Shown piece after piece: positions 20,940-35,282 of a stretch of 62,000 bases of DNA. How positions within the stretch are numbered: position 1 is the stretch's first letter; every line of letters begins with the position of its first letter. Location of the stretch: the NCBI GenBank assembly GCA_009760855.2, contig WPIO01000156.1:377501-439500 (forward strand), in the 5' to 3' direction. The notes beneath the pieces were generated by a model. The model was not told the origin of the DNA and ran no database searches. It saw nothing but the letters and a program-made list of their open reading frames with translations. Source of the stretch: Cristatella mucedo (taxonomy: Eukaryota > Bryozoa > Phylactolaemata > Cristatellidae). Both the position numbers and the translations under genes were made by a program.

Positions 20940-21560
20940 GTGAATTAATTGGGCTGAATATAATTCAATTCGGCTGTCGCGGCATCCTGCGCGTCCAGCC
21001 GGCGGCAGTGAAGACGCTCCATCCGTAGATCGCCCCGACGACGCATTGGCATTTTCCTCATCCGCGCCGCCCTCGCCGCGATGAATAGCAGAAGAGGAAA
21101 GCCCTTTGCACGAGCCTTCGCCGGCGCACGCGCACTTGCCTGCGGTCCCTCTTGCCTGCGGTCTCTGCCGCCGCCGCCGCTGCTGCTGCCATCTACCGGG
21201 TCGACGCATCGGACGGCAAGCTCGAGACTGGGCGCACAATTTCCCGATGCGGCGCCGAGGTGCGCCGGCCATCGCCCGGCCGCCGAAACCTCGCGCGCGC
21301 CCCTCAGCTCGCCGTCGAATTCGAACGGTGACGTCGGAGAAAGGCGACAGCCAGCCCACGCGTCGTCCGTTCCCGCATTCGACGCTCGCCGGGGCTTAGC
21401 AGAGTTACTGGCAAAAGAATTCCGCAACGCTCAGAAGAGCACGCGAGCAACGCTCGTTGCAACGCAGGATTCAGAACGTGGCGCGCGCGCGAGCAAGGAG
21501 GGGGCGCCCGGCGAGGTCCACTTCGCAGCGGCGCACGGGAAATGCTCCTATTGATAACTA
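20940..21560. other. CpG-rich island, no recognisable gene
   Basis: Abrupt change to GC/CpG-rich sequence with long open frames on both strands (plus 21081-21554, minus 20945-21427). Their proteins are Ala/Arg/Pro-rich and not recognisable, and length in such GC-rich DNA is weak evidence. Possibly a promoter island or 5' exon. Confidence 0.4.
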
Positions 21561-21787
21561 CGAATCGAGCTCGGTTGACTGGACGTGGAGAGGGCTCAGC
21601 GGAATTCTTCTCGAGTGATTTCTACCGTTTGCAGCGCGCTGCCTACACTATATACGTATATATTAATGTCTATACAAATTGATACCTTTAGACTGGATAA
21701 CGAAGCGCATTCCGCTTACAAATCCTAGAAATTCGTGGAGACCAAGAGGGGAGATAATAATAAATAAGAATAAAGATAAATAAAAAA
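21561..21787. other. No gene seen
   Basis: AT-richer sequence; includes a TATACGTATATA word near 21650. Confidence 0.35.
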
Positions 21788-21905
21788 TAATAGTAATAAT
21801 AATAATAATAATAATTCACTTGATAAAGCACCCTCAGAGAACTTAATCTCTCTCTCTAGGCGCTTTACACTTGCTGTAAAGTGAAATGCAATAGTAATAG
21901 CAGTT
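21788..21905 (-). mobile_element. LINE-A tail copy, minus strand
   Basis: (AAT)n at 21788-21813, then the reverse complement of the terminal hairpin, ending in 'gtgaaatgcaatag'. Confidence 0.75.
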
Positions 21906-23100
21906 ATACGTTTGCGTGGCACCCTCAGATTACCGAATCTTTTCACATGCACTGCAGAGTAGGATAGAGGCATTTTTTATAGCTCGCACAATGCCGGAGC
22001 GGCTTTCGGGACGAATGCAGTAGATAGCAGGCAAATTATTTCGCTAAACAAAGTGTAGGCAAAACGGACAGCAGAGCCTCGAAGCACGGAGTAAAGGAGC
22101 AAGAGCCTCGAAGGAGCAGAACCTCCGTAATGAGTGAAGAAAGCGCGTGCTTCCTTACTATGAAGGGAGACAACTTCAGAGGCGGAATGAGGCCTGCAAG
22201 GAATCGGGGGCAAGATGTCTCCCCGAGGTACGGCCTCTGGCCAGGAAAAGGCCATCTTTGCGGTGAGCAGCTATGCTTTTAGTTTACGCAGTGTTCCTCT
22301 TCCTTTGGCTATTGATTCTTTTCATTTTGAGGCAGTTTTTTGGAAATCTAATAAGATGGAGCTGAGTTTTCTTATTTTGTAAACGCAGGAAGGATTTTTG
22401 CGATGTTCAGCCTAGCTCGAGAACGTTTGAAAATATTTCCGTTAATGCTGCGTGGGAAATCACGATGCGGGTTACGAACAACCTTGATTGCGAACTCAGT
22501 CCGGGTACGAATTAGGTTCGTAACATGAGACCCTTTCTGAAATAATAAGACGTTTATAGGACGCCCCGAGAGAATTAAATGCGTTTCCAGGCACAAGTGG
22601 CCGGCTCTCTCGGAGCGTGAGGTCGTTTGCCTGATTTCCAAGCATTCTGCAAAGAATGCGATCGCGGGTTGTGCTCGCGGATGTGCTCGCTTGCATGTCG
22701 CCACGAAGATCCCCGACTTGGTGCCAACAAAGGCGCGTGAACCATTAACCGTGCGGTAACAGTGCGCACACCTAACCTCCCCCCAGCGTGCTAGCGTAAG
22801 ATGCCCCCCCCCCGGATTTTGCGAATGTCTAAATAGTTCCTGGCGCCTCTTCGAAGGGCGATAAGCTGATCGTAGCGGTTCGGCGATGGAGCAGTCATGT
22901 GACAGCTAGCGATAGCCTGCGGCAGAGAAGAGTGGGAGAGTGTAGTCGGCGTACCTCTGCGGCGTTCGTCAGCGGGCACAAGCACCGACTTGCTAATAGT
23001 GTCAGCGACTCGTCGCAGCAGACTCGTCATCACGTTTAGCTGACCGAGCTCTCCGTCGGTCTCTGTCTCTCTGTTTTCGTCTCTTTGTCTCTGTCTCTGA
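21906..23100. other. No recognisable gene
   Basis: Open frames up to 110 codons on the minus strand without recognisable domains. Short C-run at 22804-22811. Confidence 0.35.
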
Positions 23101-23103
23101 TTT

Positions 23104-24845
<1,742 letters not shown>

Positions 24846-24849
24846 CCCT

Positions 24850-24864
24850 CCCCCCCCCCCCCCC
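24850..24864. repeat. Poly-C run
   Basis: Fifteen consecutive C; likely length-variable. Confidence 0.9.
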
Positions 24865-25678
24865 GCGAGACGAAGACAGAGCCAGCAGCAGGTGGTGCAA
24901 GCACTCGGCACAGGGGTCTGCCGCAGTTATTGAAATTCTAGCACTAGAGGTCTTGGTGAAGCCGACAAGTGCGGCCGACAGGTACCGCTGCATCCGACAA
25001 GTCAGCCCTCGAACTTTGGTTGGGGGAGGGGTGCCGTACTCTTAAGAGGCTTAGCCTCACCGTTGCAGCGGTCTGAGCAGAGAAGGTGACCTAAGGGGCA
25101 GAAGGTCTTCGTTGCTCGAGCTCTGACAGCACGGATCGGATCCTTTCGTTGCTGCCTCTTCATGCGTTGCCCAGTCCGGCCACGAGAGCAGTGCACGAGG
25201 GCGGGCACTCTTGGGATAGCGCTTGCTCGCACCCTCTTCGATGTGCTGCGTCTTGCTCGTCGTGCACGGGGCGTGCAGAGGGGTGAAAATTAGCTAGACG
25301 AACTTGAATGGAAGCTCGATCCTTTGGATGCTCGCTGCTGTCTGATAGATAGAGGCCTCGGAGGCTTTGCTCCCTATCTGATTGTTTGATCAGGCATCAG
25401 GTGTACCCGATGCCGCCTCGCCCGATTCGCATCACGCGGCTGCAGTACCAATGACAACGAGTCCGAACCGGGTTTAGTGTGAATTGCACGTAGAGAGACA
25501 ATAGAGGCAGAAGCCGAGCAGACAGGCAAGCCGCCAGCCACACTGGAAGGCTGTCACACTGTGAACAAGTTCCGCCCTCCCTTCCTCCTCTGTGTAATTG
25601 GTGCCTAATGATGACCTGATAGTGCACACAAGGGGGTGTGGGGCAACCTGAGAGCAGCTCACACGCGTCACAATGCAA
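24865..25678. other. No recognisable gene
   Basis: Short frames on both strands, none with a known domain. Confidence 0.35.
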
Positions 25679-25679
25679 C

Positions 25680-25747
25680 AATGGTGGCAATGGCAGCAAT
25701 GGCAGCAATGGCAGCAATGGCAGCAATGGCAGCAATGGCAACAGCAT
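25680..25747. repeat. 9-bp minisatellite (ATGGCAGCA)n
   Basis: About six units, the middle ones identical. Encodes Met-Ala-Ala or Asn-Gly-Ser repeats depending on frame, but no gene context is visible. Confidence 0.92.
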
Positions 25748-25930
25748 CAACAATGGCAGCAGTAGCAGCTGCCTGCCGATATCAGCTGCAGTGCTCTATT
25801 GGTGCTGGCTTGGCCTCCGATCCATAGCATGCAAGATATGGCCACATGCTTGTGCACACACACTGGTGTTAATGTGCAGGCATGCTTGTCTGAGCACATG
25901 TGTGCTTTCATGCATGCTTGCTTGCATGCC

Positions 25931-25933
<3 letters not shown>

Positions 25934-26001
<68 letters not shown>
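25934..26001. repeat. (TA)n microsatellite
   Basis: About 68 bp of TA immediately followed by a perfect hairpin at 26002-26038. Confidence 0.95.
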
Positions 26002-26004
<3 letters not shown>

Positions 26005-26038
26005 CTATTTAACTAGCCAGCCAGTAGTTAAATAGTGA
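26002..26038. repeat. Perfect 14-bp inverted repeat
   Basis: TCACTATTTAACTA (26002-26015), loop GCCAGCCAG, TAGTTAAATAGTGA (26025-26038). It would extend the base-paired structure formed by the adjoining TA tract. Confidence 0.95.
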
Positions 26039-26039
26039 G

Positions 26040-26530
26040 TGAGAAGAAGGTGTACTCTAGGATGTGGTGTTTTCACCAGCCTAAAGACTGGCTAGCTACT
26101 GCTGTTGCAACCAAGATGCACTGCAGTCTCACTGCACCCAGCTGCCAAAATAATTTAAAGGTCACTAGAACAGCTTAAGCTAAGGCAGTCAGCTGAAAAA
26201 AACTTGGTGCAGAGCAACCTATTCTTGCACTAGGCTCACATGTGCTGTGTTAACCTTCGGCTTTAGCTGCAGGGTCACCGACTGCTCTAGGGCAGAGTTG
26301 AAGTTCAAGCAGACAACAGAGCCCACATTGAGCAATGGTTCCATTGCAGGCTCACCCCTTCCGTATCCACAATGATAAGAGTGCCTACACCTTTGCATCG
26401 TGTGCCAGTCAATGTCAACTCACCCTGGCAGTTCACAAGCAGTCGGATGTTCGTCTGCACACGTTTTTGCACAACTATTCCCCAGTCTGCTATGTTGAAC
26501 TTGATTAGCTGACCAAGTTCGTGACCAAGA
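26040..26530. other. No gene seen
   Basis: No recognisable coding sequence. Confidence 0.35.
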
Positions 26531-26534
26531 CTAA

Positions 26535-26875
26535 GTAACTCACTCCCGACTTGTGTCACAACATCCCCTGACTTGACCACATTTAAAAAGAACTTAGAAA
26601 AGCACCCATTTAGGACAGCATTTAGTGGGTCCCCGTGATTCGTCCTTTATGTGCTAATGCGTGCTAACACTGTGCATGCTGCCACTAACCACACTTGCAT
26701 GCTGACATTGTGCATGCCACCCGCAACCATTTTGTTCTTGTTGTTTATTGAGCATGCTACCACTAACCACTCGATCTTGCTTCCTTTGCAGCAAATGTAG
26801 AGTGCCTAGAAAGAGATTGAGTTCTCTGAGGGTGCTTTAGCGAGTGTATTATTATTATTATTATTATTATTAAGG
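26535..26875 (+). mobile_element. LINE-A 3' end, plus strand
   Basis: Begins at the TCVTTSPDLTTFKKNL coding end, passes the stop after AFSG and contains the 3'UTR, hairpin and (ATT)n. Its 3'UTR has an extra partial copy of the 'gcatgctaccactaacca' module. Confidence 0.85.
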
Positions 26876-26994
26876 AACCAGCGACTCCTTGCATTCGGAG
26901 CTTGTCAAGCCGAGCCGAGCCTCTAGTCCTACATAAACTACAGTCTAGGTATTGCTAGCGGGCCCTCCCCTATATTTGCCATTGCATGCACAGG

Positions 26995-27970
26995 CAAGCA
27001 TACTGAACGATAACAAAACTAACTTACTAGTTATGGGCAAGCCCAGTGTGATTCACAAATTGGAAAGGCTGACGCTCAAAATTGGCTCTGCCGGCATATC
27101 TCCTGTTGAATCAGCTCGAAATCTGGGTGTCATGTTCCAAAGTGACCTCTCGTTAGACGACCATATCAGCTCCACAGTCGAATCTGCCATTTTCAGCTTC
27201 ATAACATTGCTAAAATTCGGGCTTGTTTAGCAAAGGATACCACGTCCAAGTTGGTCGCATTCGTGACATCCCGTCTCGAATTCTGCAACTCATTGCTTAC
27301 TGACCTACCAGCATGTGCAATCAGGCGATTGCAGCTGGTGCAAAACTCTGCAGCTAGGCTTGTCTGTCGTGAACATCGCAGTTGCCACATTACACCACTT
27401 CTTGCCGACCTGCACTGGCTACCAGTCAAGCAACGGATTGACTTCAAGGTTCATCACTCACTTTTAGGTCACTTCATTGTTTGGCTCCAGCCTATCGCTC
27501 AGATATACTCCCCCATCAGGCCAAGCATCGTACCACCCGGTTTTCGGAATCCAACAGTCTACAAATACCTCGTACAAACCTCAAATCCTTTGGAGACCGT
27601 GTATTTCGTTTGTATGCTCCCAAAGCCTGGAACTTCCTCATGACTTGCGTCATAACATCCCCTGACTTGACCACATTTAAAAAGAAATTAGAAATGCACT
27701 TGATTATCGCAGCATTTAGTGGGTCCCTGTGATTCGTCCTTGATGTGCTTATGGGTGCTGACACTGTGCATGCTGCCACTGAACACATTTGCATGCTGAC
27801 CCTGTGCATGTCACGCCTAACTATTTTATTAATGCTGTTTATCAAGCATGATATTACTCACCATTGAATAGCATTTCCCTTTGCAGCAAACGTAAAGCAC
27901 CTAGAAAGAGATTGAGTTCTCTGAGGGTGCTTTATCAAGTGCATTATTACTATTATTATTATCATTATTA
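26995..27970 (+). mobile_element. LINE-A ORF2 C-terminus and 3'UTR, plus strand
   Basis: Starts at DDNKTNLLVMGKPSV (26952-27230 frame), then a frameshift, then RLEFCNSLLTDLPACAIRRLQLVQNSAARLVCREH...LPVKQRIDFKV (27251 frame) and a further shift to the FSESNSLQIPRTNLKSFGDR end with its stop near 27730. The 3'UTR, hairpin and ATT tail end at about 27970. The best copy for reading the C-terminal block missing from 7530-8928. Confidence 0.88.
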
Positions 27971-27971
27971 A

Positions 27972-28115
27972 ATCCTCATTTACATAGGGGCAGAAAAGCC
28001 TTAACGGCTATGACCACCACTGGCAGTGAGCAGTTAAGGCGATAGCCCACTGGTAGTACTCAAACCTGCGACGTGGTACGTGAAGAGTGAGTACCTTGTC
28101 CGTGGGCTAAGACCC
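27972..28115 (-). mobile_element. SINE S1, minus strand, diverged
   Basis: 'aaaagccttaacggctatgaccaccac' and 'gcccactggtagtactcaaacctg' correspond to the S1 body and B box read backwards. It sits exactly at the end of the LINE-A copy's ATT tail. Confidence 0.65.
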
Positions 28116-28980
28116 CCTCCCTGGGCATGGCTATGAACCATGACGCTCCGGACTCTGTGGAGGGTGGCAGCAACATCCTGGTCAGTACAAGACTTTACTT
28201 CGTAAGCGCAGCTGCTGCTGGGGAGCAGGCCTGGCTGGCAAGGTATCACTACTCGACTACGAATGCTATTACAGGCCTTAGGAGTCTGACGGCTAAAAGA
28301 CGATGACGTGTGTACTAGGAACACAGTATCCGGCTCCTTGCACCATCAAAAAGCAATCACTGCTGCACGTGAGTGCCACAGAGCTTCGAAGGGGCATTGC
28401 AAACAAGTCGAAATGCTTCGACCTGAGGTGCTGTCGTGTTGCGGATGCATTTTGCCTCTTGTTTAACCATTGCTGGTATCGTACGCTGCCGAACGGCACA
28501 GCTATTGCGTAACCTCAGAAGCAAGCGATGCAGCCTCTGTGATCTATCAAAGGAGACTTTGCAAAAAAGCCTTTTGCGGGAGTGCAGCTCCTCGTGGTAT
28601 GAAAAGCCCCTGCCGGAGCGCGAGCCTTTGTTTCATTGATACTCGTTGTTAGCGAAAAAAACAAGTCGCAGCCTGAGTGCATCCAGATAAGCAGTGACTT
28701 CCTCGAGAGTGATATGCCGTGGCAGCATTCCGAAAAACCTTGGCACTCTCGAAGCAGAAGCAGAAGGTCAGCAAGATTGGGGCACGATGGTGCTGCTAGA
28801 AAAACAGCTTAAGCTGCTCGGCATCGCGAGGCAGCGCGAAGCTTTCTTTCGGCCGTGAATCATGTAGAGATCCAACTCTCGACCCTGTGACACCTGCTTG
28901 CCATCTCTATCCCTCTCACAATCTCTAATCTCTCTCTCTCAAATATCTTTTTGATCTTTCTCCTAAGTCTCTCTTTCCCA
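28116..28980. other. No recognisable gene
   Basis: Short frames on both strands, no domains. Confidence 0.35.
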
Positions 28981-28984
28981 AAGA

Positions 28985-29212
28985 ATGGAGAGACCTAGAA
29001 CCTTGAAGTCGATGCGTTGCTTGATTGGGAGCCACTGCAGGTCAGCAAGAAGTGATGGGATGTGACAATTTCGAGGCTCACGATAGAGAAGTCTAGCTGC
29101 AGAGTTTTGCACCAGATGTAAGCGCCTGATTGCACAGGCCGGTAGACCAGCAAGCAGTGAGTTACAGAAGTCAAGACGGGATGTCACAAATGCATAGACC
29201 AATTTACTCCCC
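28985..29212 (-). mobile_element. LINE-A ORF2 fragment, minus strand
   Basis: Contains QRIDFKVLG, LLADLQWLPIK and SRLDFCNSLLAGLPACAIRRLHLVQNSAARLL read on the minus strand. Both ends are lost; its upstream side abuts a (CT)n array. Confidence 0.85.
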
Positions 29213-29312
29213 CTCTCTTGCTCTCTCTCTCTCACTCTCTCTCTCTCTCTCCCTCCCTCTCCCTCTCTCTCCCTTTCACTCTCTCTCTCCCTCTCACTCT
29301 CTCTCCCCTTAA
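29213..29312. repeat. Imperfect (CT)n
   Basis: CTCTC/CCCTC repeats, first part of a compound CT-AC-CT microsatellite. Confidence 0.93.
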
Positions 29313-29760
<448 letters not shown>

Positions 29761-29761
29761 A

Positions 29762-29781
29762 ACACTCATACTCTTTCTCTC

Positions 29782-29855
<74 letters not shown>
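29762..29855. repeat. (CT)n microsatellite
   Basis: About 85 bp of CT closing the compound array. Confidence 0.95.
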
Positions 29856-29857
<2 letters not shown>

Positions 29858-30159
29858 GTCTCTATGTCTCTCTCGGCATCAGCACTGAATATTCACCAGA
29901 CCTGTCTGAGTGAATTCTGATAGTGTGCTTGTTGGTTACCAAGCTGTGCATGTGGTGACTAAAGGCAAGAGCGATATGCTTTTGAACAACGCCCCTGTGA
30001 CCCACTCTTTTCCGTACGTGCTTGAAGTGCTTGTGTGCACAGGACTCGGTTCCTGCTGCTAGCCAGAGTTCCTACTGGCCCCGAGGACATTTTTGGGGGC
30101 TGTTCATGATTGCCAAGGTAAGATACCATGCCTACTTTTCGTAGACTCTTAGTAAAAAG

Positions 30160-31185
30160 GATAATAACAATACATTTGATATAGCACCCTCAGAGAACTC
30201 AATCTTTTTCTAGGCACTACATTTGCTGCAAAGGAAGCACGATCAAATGGTAGGTAGTAGCATGCTCAATACACAACATAGTTCATTTAAAAATGTGGAC
30301 GAGTCAGAAAATGTTGTGATGCAAGTCGGGAGTGACTTCCGAGCTTTGGTAGCATACGAACTAAAGGCATTGTCTACAAACGATTTGAGGCTTGCATGAG
30401 GTGTGAGTAATGTAATGTAATGTATCTCCGTCTGTAACTCCACAAAGTCATAAAGACCATGTGGGTGTTACACAGGAGAGTTTTTATACCGCACTCACAG
30501 CCTTAGCGGCTTTCGGTACGCATTCGGTAGCCAACAGACTTCGTCTCACAAAACAAACAGAAAGTGGGAAGCATAGCAGAGTCAGGAGAGCAGTTGAGGT
30601 AGTGAGTAGCATAGAAGTAGCAGCTCAGAATCACTGAAAAGGATGAGCCATAGTCGGCAGTAGGAGAGTAGTTTTCTTTGCATAAGAATTGTGTAAGCGA
30701 GTTCCACAGTCTAGGACCTGCAGAGCTAAAGCTTCTGTCGCCAACGGTCTTTAAGCAGAGGAACGGGACAGCTAATTTATTGTCCACAAAGGACCTGAAG
30801 GTGCGAACAGGCTGAAACTGATGCAGCAGTTCAGCTAGGTAGGAAGGAGCCAAGCCGTGGCAGGCCTTGCGGGTCAGCATAAGAACTTTGCTCTGTATAA
30901 AAAACAGTTTGATTCAGTAAATCAGGTGGTACGATGCTTAGCCTGATGGGAGAGTAGATCTGATTAATAGGCTGGAGCCAAAGAATGAAGGGATGCAAAA
31001 GTGAGTGACAAAGCCTCAAAGTCGATGCATTGCTTGACTGGGAGCCAGTGCTAGTCGGCAAGAAGTGGTGTAATGTGGCAGCTGCCGTGCTCACGACAGA
31101 CAAGCCTAGCTGCAGAGTTTTGCACCAACTGTAAGCACCTGATTGCACAAGCCGGTAGACCAGCAAGCAGTGAGTTACAAAAGTC
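30160..31185 (-). mobile_element. LINE-A copy, minus strand, interrupted by LINE-B
   Basis: The 3' tail, hairpin and 3'UTR are at 30160-30400. The body resumes at about 30900 with 'ggtggtacgatgcttagcctg' and continues through QRIDFKV, HWLPVKQ-like, LVQNSAARLVC and SRL-type segments to 31185. The two halves are collinear with intact copies, showing that LINE-B (30405-30897) inserted into an existing LINE-A. Confidence 0.85.
30405..30897 (-). mobile_element. LINE-B 3' end, minus strand, nested in LINE-A
   Basis: The 3' end carries ATTAC repeats on the minus strand (GTAATGTAATGTAATG at about 30410). The open frame 30503-30880 reads LTRKACHGLAPSYLAELLHQ, SFVDNKLAVPFLCLKTVGDRSFSS, AGPRLWNSLTQFL: a LINE ORF2 C-terminus of the CR1/L2 group, different from LINE-A. 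Best copy for defining LINE-B. Confidence 0.85.
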
Positions 31186-31189
31186 TCTT

Positions 31190-31500
31190 AGCCGTGGCTT
31201 TTCGTAGGTTCTTTTAGACTAGGGGAAGGTAGTCGCACTTCACCACCCAGATCCTGGGTTCGGCCCCTGTTGTAGGCAATTCCTATTTTGACTGCTGCAA
31301 GCTGGGAAGTGATTGCAACTACTGACCTTCTGCTGGTAAGTATGCTTGTCTCTGCATGCTAGTCAAAGCATGATTCGTGCATGTAGCTACTCCCTGGTTA
31401 TTGATTCTCTTGCACTAAGTGGTGAAGCTCCTGGACAGTACAGAGATCTATTTCTGTCAGTGTGCTACACAAACGACCATTTATTATAATCATAATTCTC
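31190..31500 (+). mobile_element. Possible third SINE-like element
   Basis: Contains a B-box-like GGGTTCGGCCCC near 31257 and ends with 'gtgctacacaaacgaccattt' and AT-rich sequence, resembling the ends of the LINE/SINE families here. No second copy was found in the window, so support is weak. Confidence 0.3.
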
Positions 31501-31645
31501 ATTATTTCTATTGAATAAAAAAGAGGTTGCTAAATCAGCTCACCTTTACCCCTCACTTCATACTTCCAGCCATTTGTGAAGCATCTGAATAGAGATCCAG
31601 TTCTCTCAGGATGCTATACAAAAGACACAATTATTATGATTGTTA
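31500..31645 (+). mobile_element. S1-end fragment joined to SINE S2 tail
   Basis: 'aagaggttgctaaatcagctc' near 31520 resembles the S1 end. From about 31572 the S2 linker and hairpin tail follow ('tttgtgaagcatctgaatagaga', then 'gctatacaaaagacacaattatta'). Confidence 0.55.
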
Positions 31646-32600
31646 TTAGAGCAAGCGGTTTAAAATCAACGTCTCATTGTCCCCTCACAGTCCTGGCCTA
31701 AGCCTATTCACCATAAAAAAGTATGAGCGAGCAAGCTGGCAGCGGTAACGGCCAGAGCTTTCAACTTGCAGACAGCATTCTGTCCTTACGGGGCACTGCC
31801 GTGCATGCAGCAGGAGCAGGAGCAGCAGCAGGCTGATAGCCTGTCAGCGTCCTGACATTGGGCAGGAAGCCAAAGGGGCAGGCATCTGCCATTAGTGCTC
31901 TGCTGCCACATGTAGCCTGATCAAGTGCTGCACCCAAGATGAACTTTTACCCAGCCAACTAAGCTGCCACCTGTTTTCCAAGGAGCCAGAGGAGTGTGCA
32001 AGCATCTTGAGATACAGTTCACGGTAGCTTCCGGGCTGTTCGAGTTGTTTTTTCGGTGCCACGAGCAATAGCAGCAGCAGCAGCAGCTGCAGTAGGAGCA
32101 GCAGCAGCAGCAACAACAGCCACAGCAGCAACAGCAGCTGCAGCAGAAGTGCCGGTATAGAAACAACAGGAGCAGTAGGGCAGCGAGGGCAGTCACCTTG
32201 GCCATCGGTAGCTGGCACCTAACCAGCACTGCTGACAAGAGGTGGATGGATATCGTGAGATGTACTCAATTGGCTGCCTCATGCTGAATACCAAAAGCTA
32301 CTCACTCTGTGAGTGAGCTACAGAAACCCATGCAGTCTTTGTTGCTTGGTGGAGTTACAGGCAGAGACACACCCGGTACATGTGTTACATCCGGTCAGTC
32401 ACCTATATGGAGTCCCTGCTGACTGCACACAGGGCTTCAAACTGATTATCGTCGGCAGTTTTGAGGTCTGAGGGAGACAGCATGCGGTGAGCAGCAGCTT
32501 GCTGCTTTCCATGGTCGAAACAAGAATCTCAGCCGTTCAACAAGAGCCGAGGTGACTGCTGGGGATTGCCTGCTTTTCTGCATCTAATTGTTTATCAAAT
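31646..32600. other. No recognisable gene; CAG-type patches
   Basis: Contains CAG/AGC-rich patches at 31810-31835 and 32073-32145 and otherwise short frames. Confidence 0.4.
32073..32145. repeat. (AGC)n-rich patch
   Basis: Interrupted CAG/AGC triplets. The Leu-rich and Cys-rich minus-strand frames here are low-complexity artefacts. Confidence 0.8.
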
Positions 32601-32604
32601 CTTC

Positions 32605-32985
32605 ACACACCATGCCTTTAGTTCGTATGCTCTCAAAGGCTAGAACCCACTTCCGACTTTCGTCACGACTTTCCCTGAATTGAAGACATTTAGAAAGAAC
32701 CTAAAAATGCACCTATATTTTATGATAGCATTTAGTGGGTCCATGAGAGTCGTTCTTTGCTTGCTTATGAATGCTGACACTGCATGCTGCCACTAACCAT
32801 ACTTGCATGTTGACCCTGTGAATGTCACCTCTAACCATGTTATGCTTGTTATCGTTGAGCATACTACTACTAACATTTGATCATGCTTCCTTTGCAGCAA
32901 ATGTAAAGTTCCTAGAAAGAGATAAGTTCTCTGAGGGCACTATACAAATACACTGTTATTATTGCTATTATTAATATGCATCCGA
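32605..32985 (+). mobile_element. LINE-A 3' end, plus strand
   Basis: From the FSSYALKG.N coding end through the stop, the 3'UTR ('gctgacactgcatgctgccactaacc'), the hairpin and ATT repeats. Confidence 0.8.
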
Positions 32986-33714
32986 AAAAGAGCCACACTC
33001 GGGCCACACCCCCTGATTAGATGTTTAGCCTGCTAATCTTTGCCCCACAGTTTTCGCAATGGCTGAATGACTCAAGCCGACAGGTGTTCTTATTGCCAGC
33101 CCTGGCTCAATGAGCTGGCTGTAGCTCAGAGCCAGCTAGATCGCACTCTGCACCACTCATCTAGAGCTGCCTCCTGTTGACTTCCTGTTGGCTCACCCGT
33201 GACCTTTTCCACCCTTTGACCCAGTGGCATATCCACCTCTTAAGATGCATTCATTTATAGTTATAGCATACTTATCGGATTGAGCCTCCTCCCTCAAGGG
33301 AGCCTGTAGTCTCAAGACTAAATGTGAAGCCGAATCGAGGCGAGGGGCTGCTTAACTATCTCAGTGGCATTTTTAATCTGTGAGCTGGTTTCAATGCAGG
33401 TCATTTAAGACCACCAGCTCACAAAAGCACGTGCTAACGTCGTCGCAAATGTCTTAGCAGCAGTGTAGGCATTGCTTCTCAGTCGGCACAGTTGCAGTGA
33501 ATGGATTAGGTTGTCAGCCCATTTCTGGAGCAGTTTTCTTGAGGCAGCAGTAGTAAGAGTGTACACAAGGAAGCACTGCTGTCGGCTTTACGGGGGGGGG
33601 GGGGGCTGCTGTGATGAAGCTATGCCACCACAGCGGTTCCTCTGCTAGGCAGAGAAGTAAGGCAACGTACGCAAAGCCCAGAGCACTTGTGAAGCCGATG
33701 CACTTTCTATCGGC
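32986..33714. other. No gene seen; poly-G run
   Basis: Unique-looking sequence; a run of 14 G lies at 33592-33605. Confidence 0.4.
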
Positions 33715-34190
33715 TTGAATTCTTTGCTAGACGAAAGAAAGACATGTACTGTTAGTCACGTGTTGCTTCATCTGGTGCATCGCTCAGCAGCTCGGTCAAC
33801 GGTACATAACGCTGCTACAGAACACTGCTTATGTCTGAATTTCACTGGCTCCCTATTAAGCATCAAATCGACTTCCAAGATCCCTCTTTTTGGCCCCATA
33901 AATCACTTCACTCGCTTGCACCAGCCTGCATATACGACCTCGTTGCTAAGCTAGTGTGCTCTCGAAACATCAAATCATCAGCATCAAGTCATCTTGTCGT
34001 TCCTAACACTGAATTGAAATCTGTTGGTGACCCGGCCTTCTGTTCGGGCATGCATGGCAAGTCCCAAACTCACTGCTCTGGCTTGAGTTACTTACCTTCA
34101 ATAGATTTGCACCATTTTAGTCTCAGTTCATTACTCACCTGTCTCAGTCAGCTTTCTGCACCCCCACGGAACCTGTTTTCCAAATGAAGG
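33715..34190 (+). mobile_element. LINE-C: old LINE ORF2 C-terminus, plus strand
   Basis: The frame 33831-34187 contains a LINE C-terminal signature: FHWLPIKHQIDF, then HKSLHSLAPACIYDLVAKLV, then LKSVGDPAF. It parallels DLHWLPVKQRIDF...LAPAYLSDILPH...GDRAF of LINE-A but is clearly a different family. Frameshifts near 33890 and 34055. Confidence 0.65.
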
Positions 34191-34371
34191 CTAAATCCCT
34201 TTATATGCATTTACTGATGCCATAAAAAAATGCAACTACATAATGGTTTAGAAACCTCTCAATACTAAGATGAATCCATGGCTGCCACCAGCACTATCAG
34301 CTCACCCAATAGTGAAGCTAACATATAGTGAATAATTGAGCAAGCAAGAGCTGGAATTGAGAGACAATACA

Positions 34372-35184
<813 letters not shown>

Positions 35185-35282
35185 CTTAATATAAATATAA
35201 TATAATATATTATAATAATATAATGACAATATAATAACAATATAATATAATATAATAATAATATAATATAATATAAATAATA
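35185..35282. repeat. AT-rich (TATAA)n tract
   Basis: Imperfect AATATAATA repeats that adjoin, and probably grew from, the 3' tail of the next LINE-A copy. Confidence 0.85.

Noticed and set aside
21081-21554. 157-codon plus-strand gene
   Set aside because: GC-rich island with equally long frames on the other strand, biased composition and no domain; kept only as an unassigned CpG-rich region.
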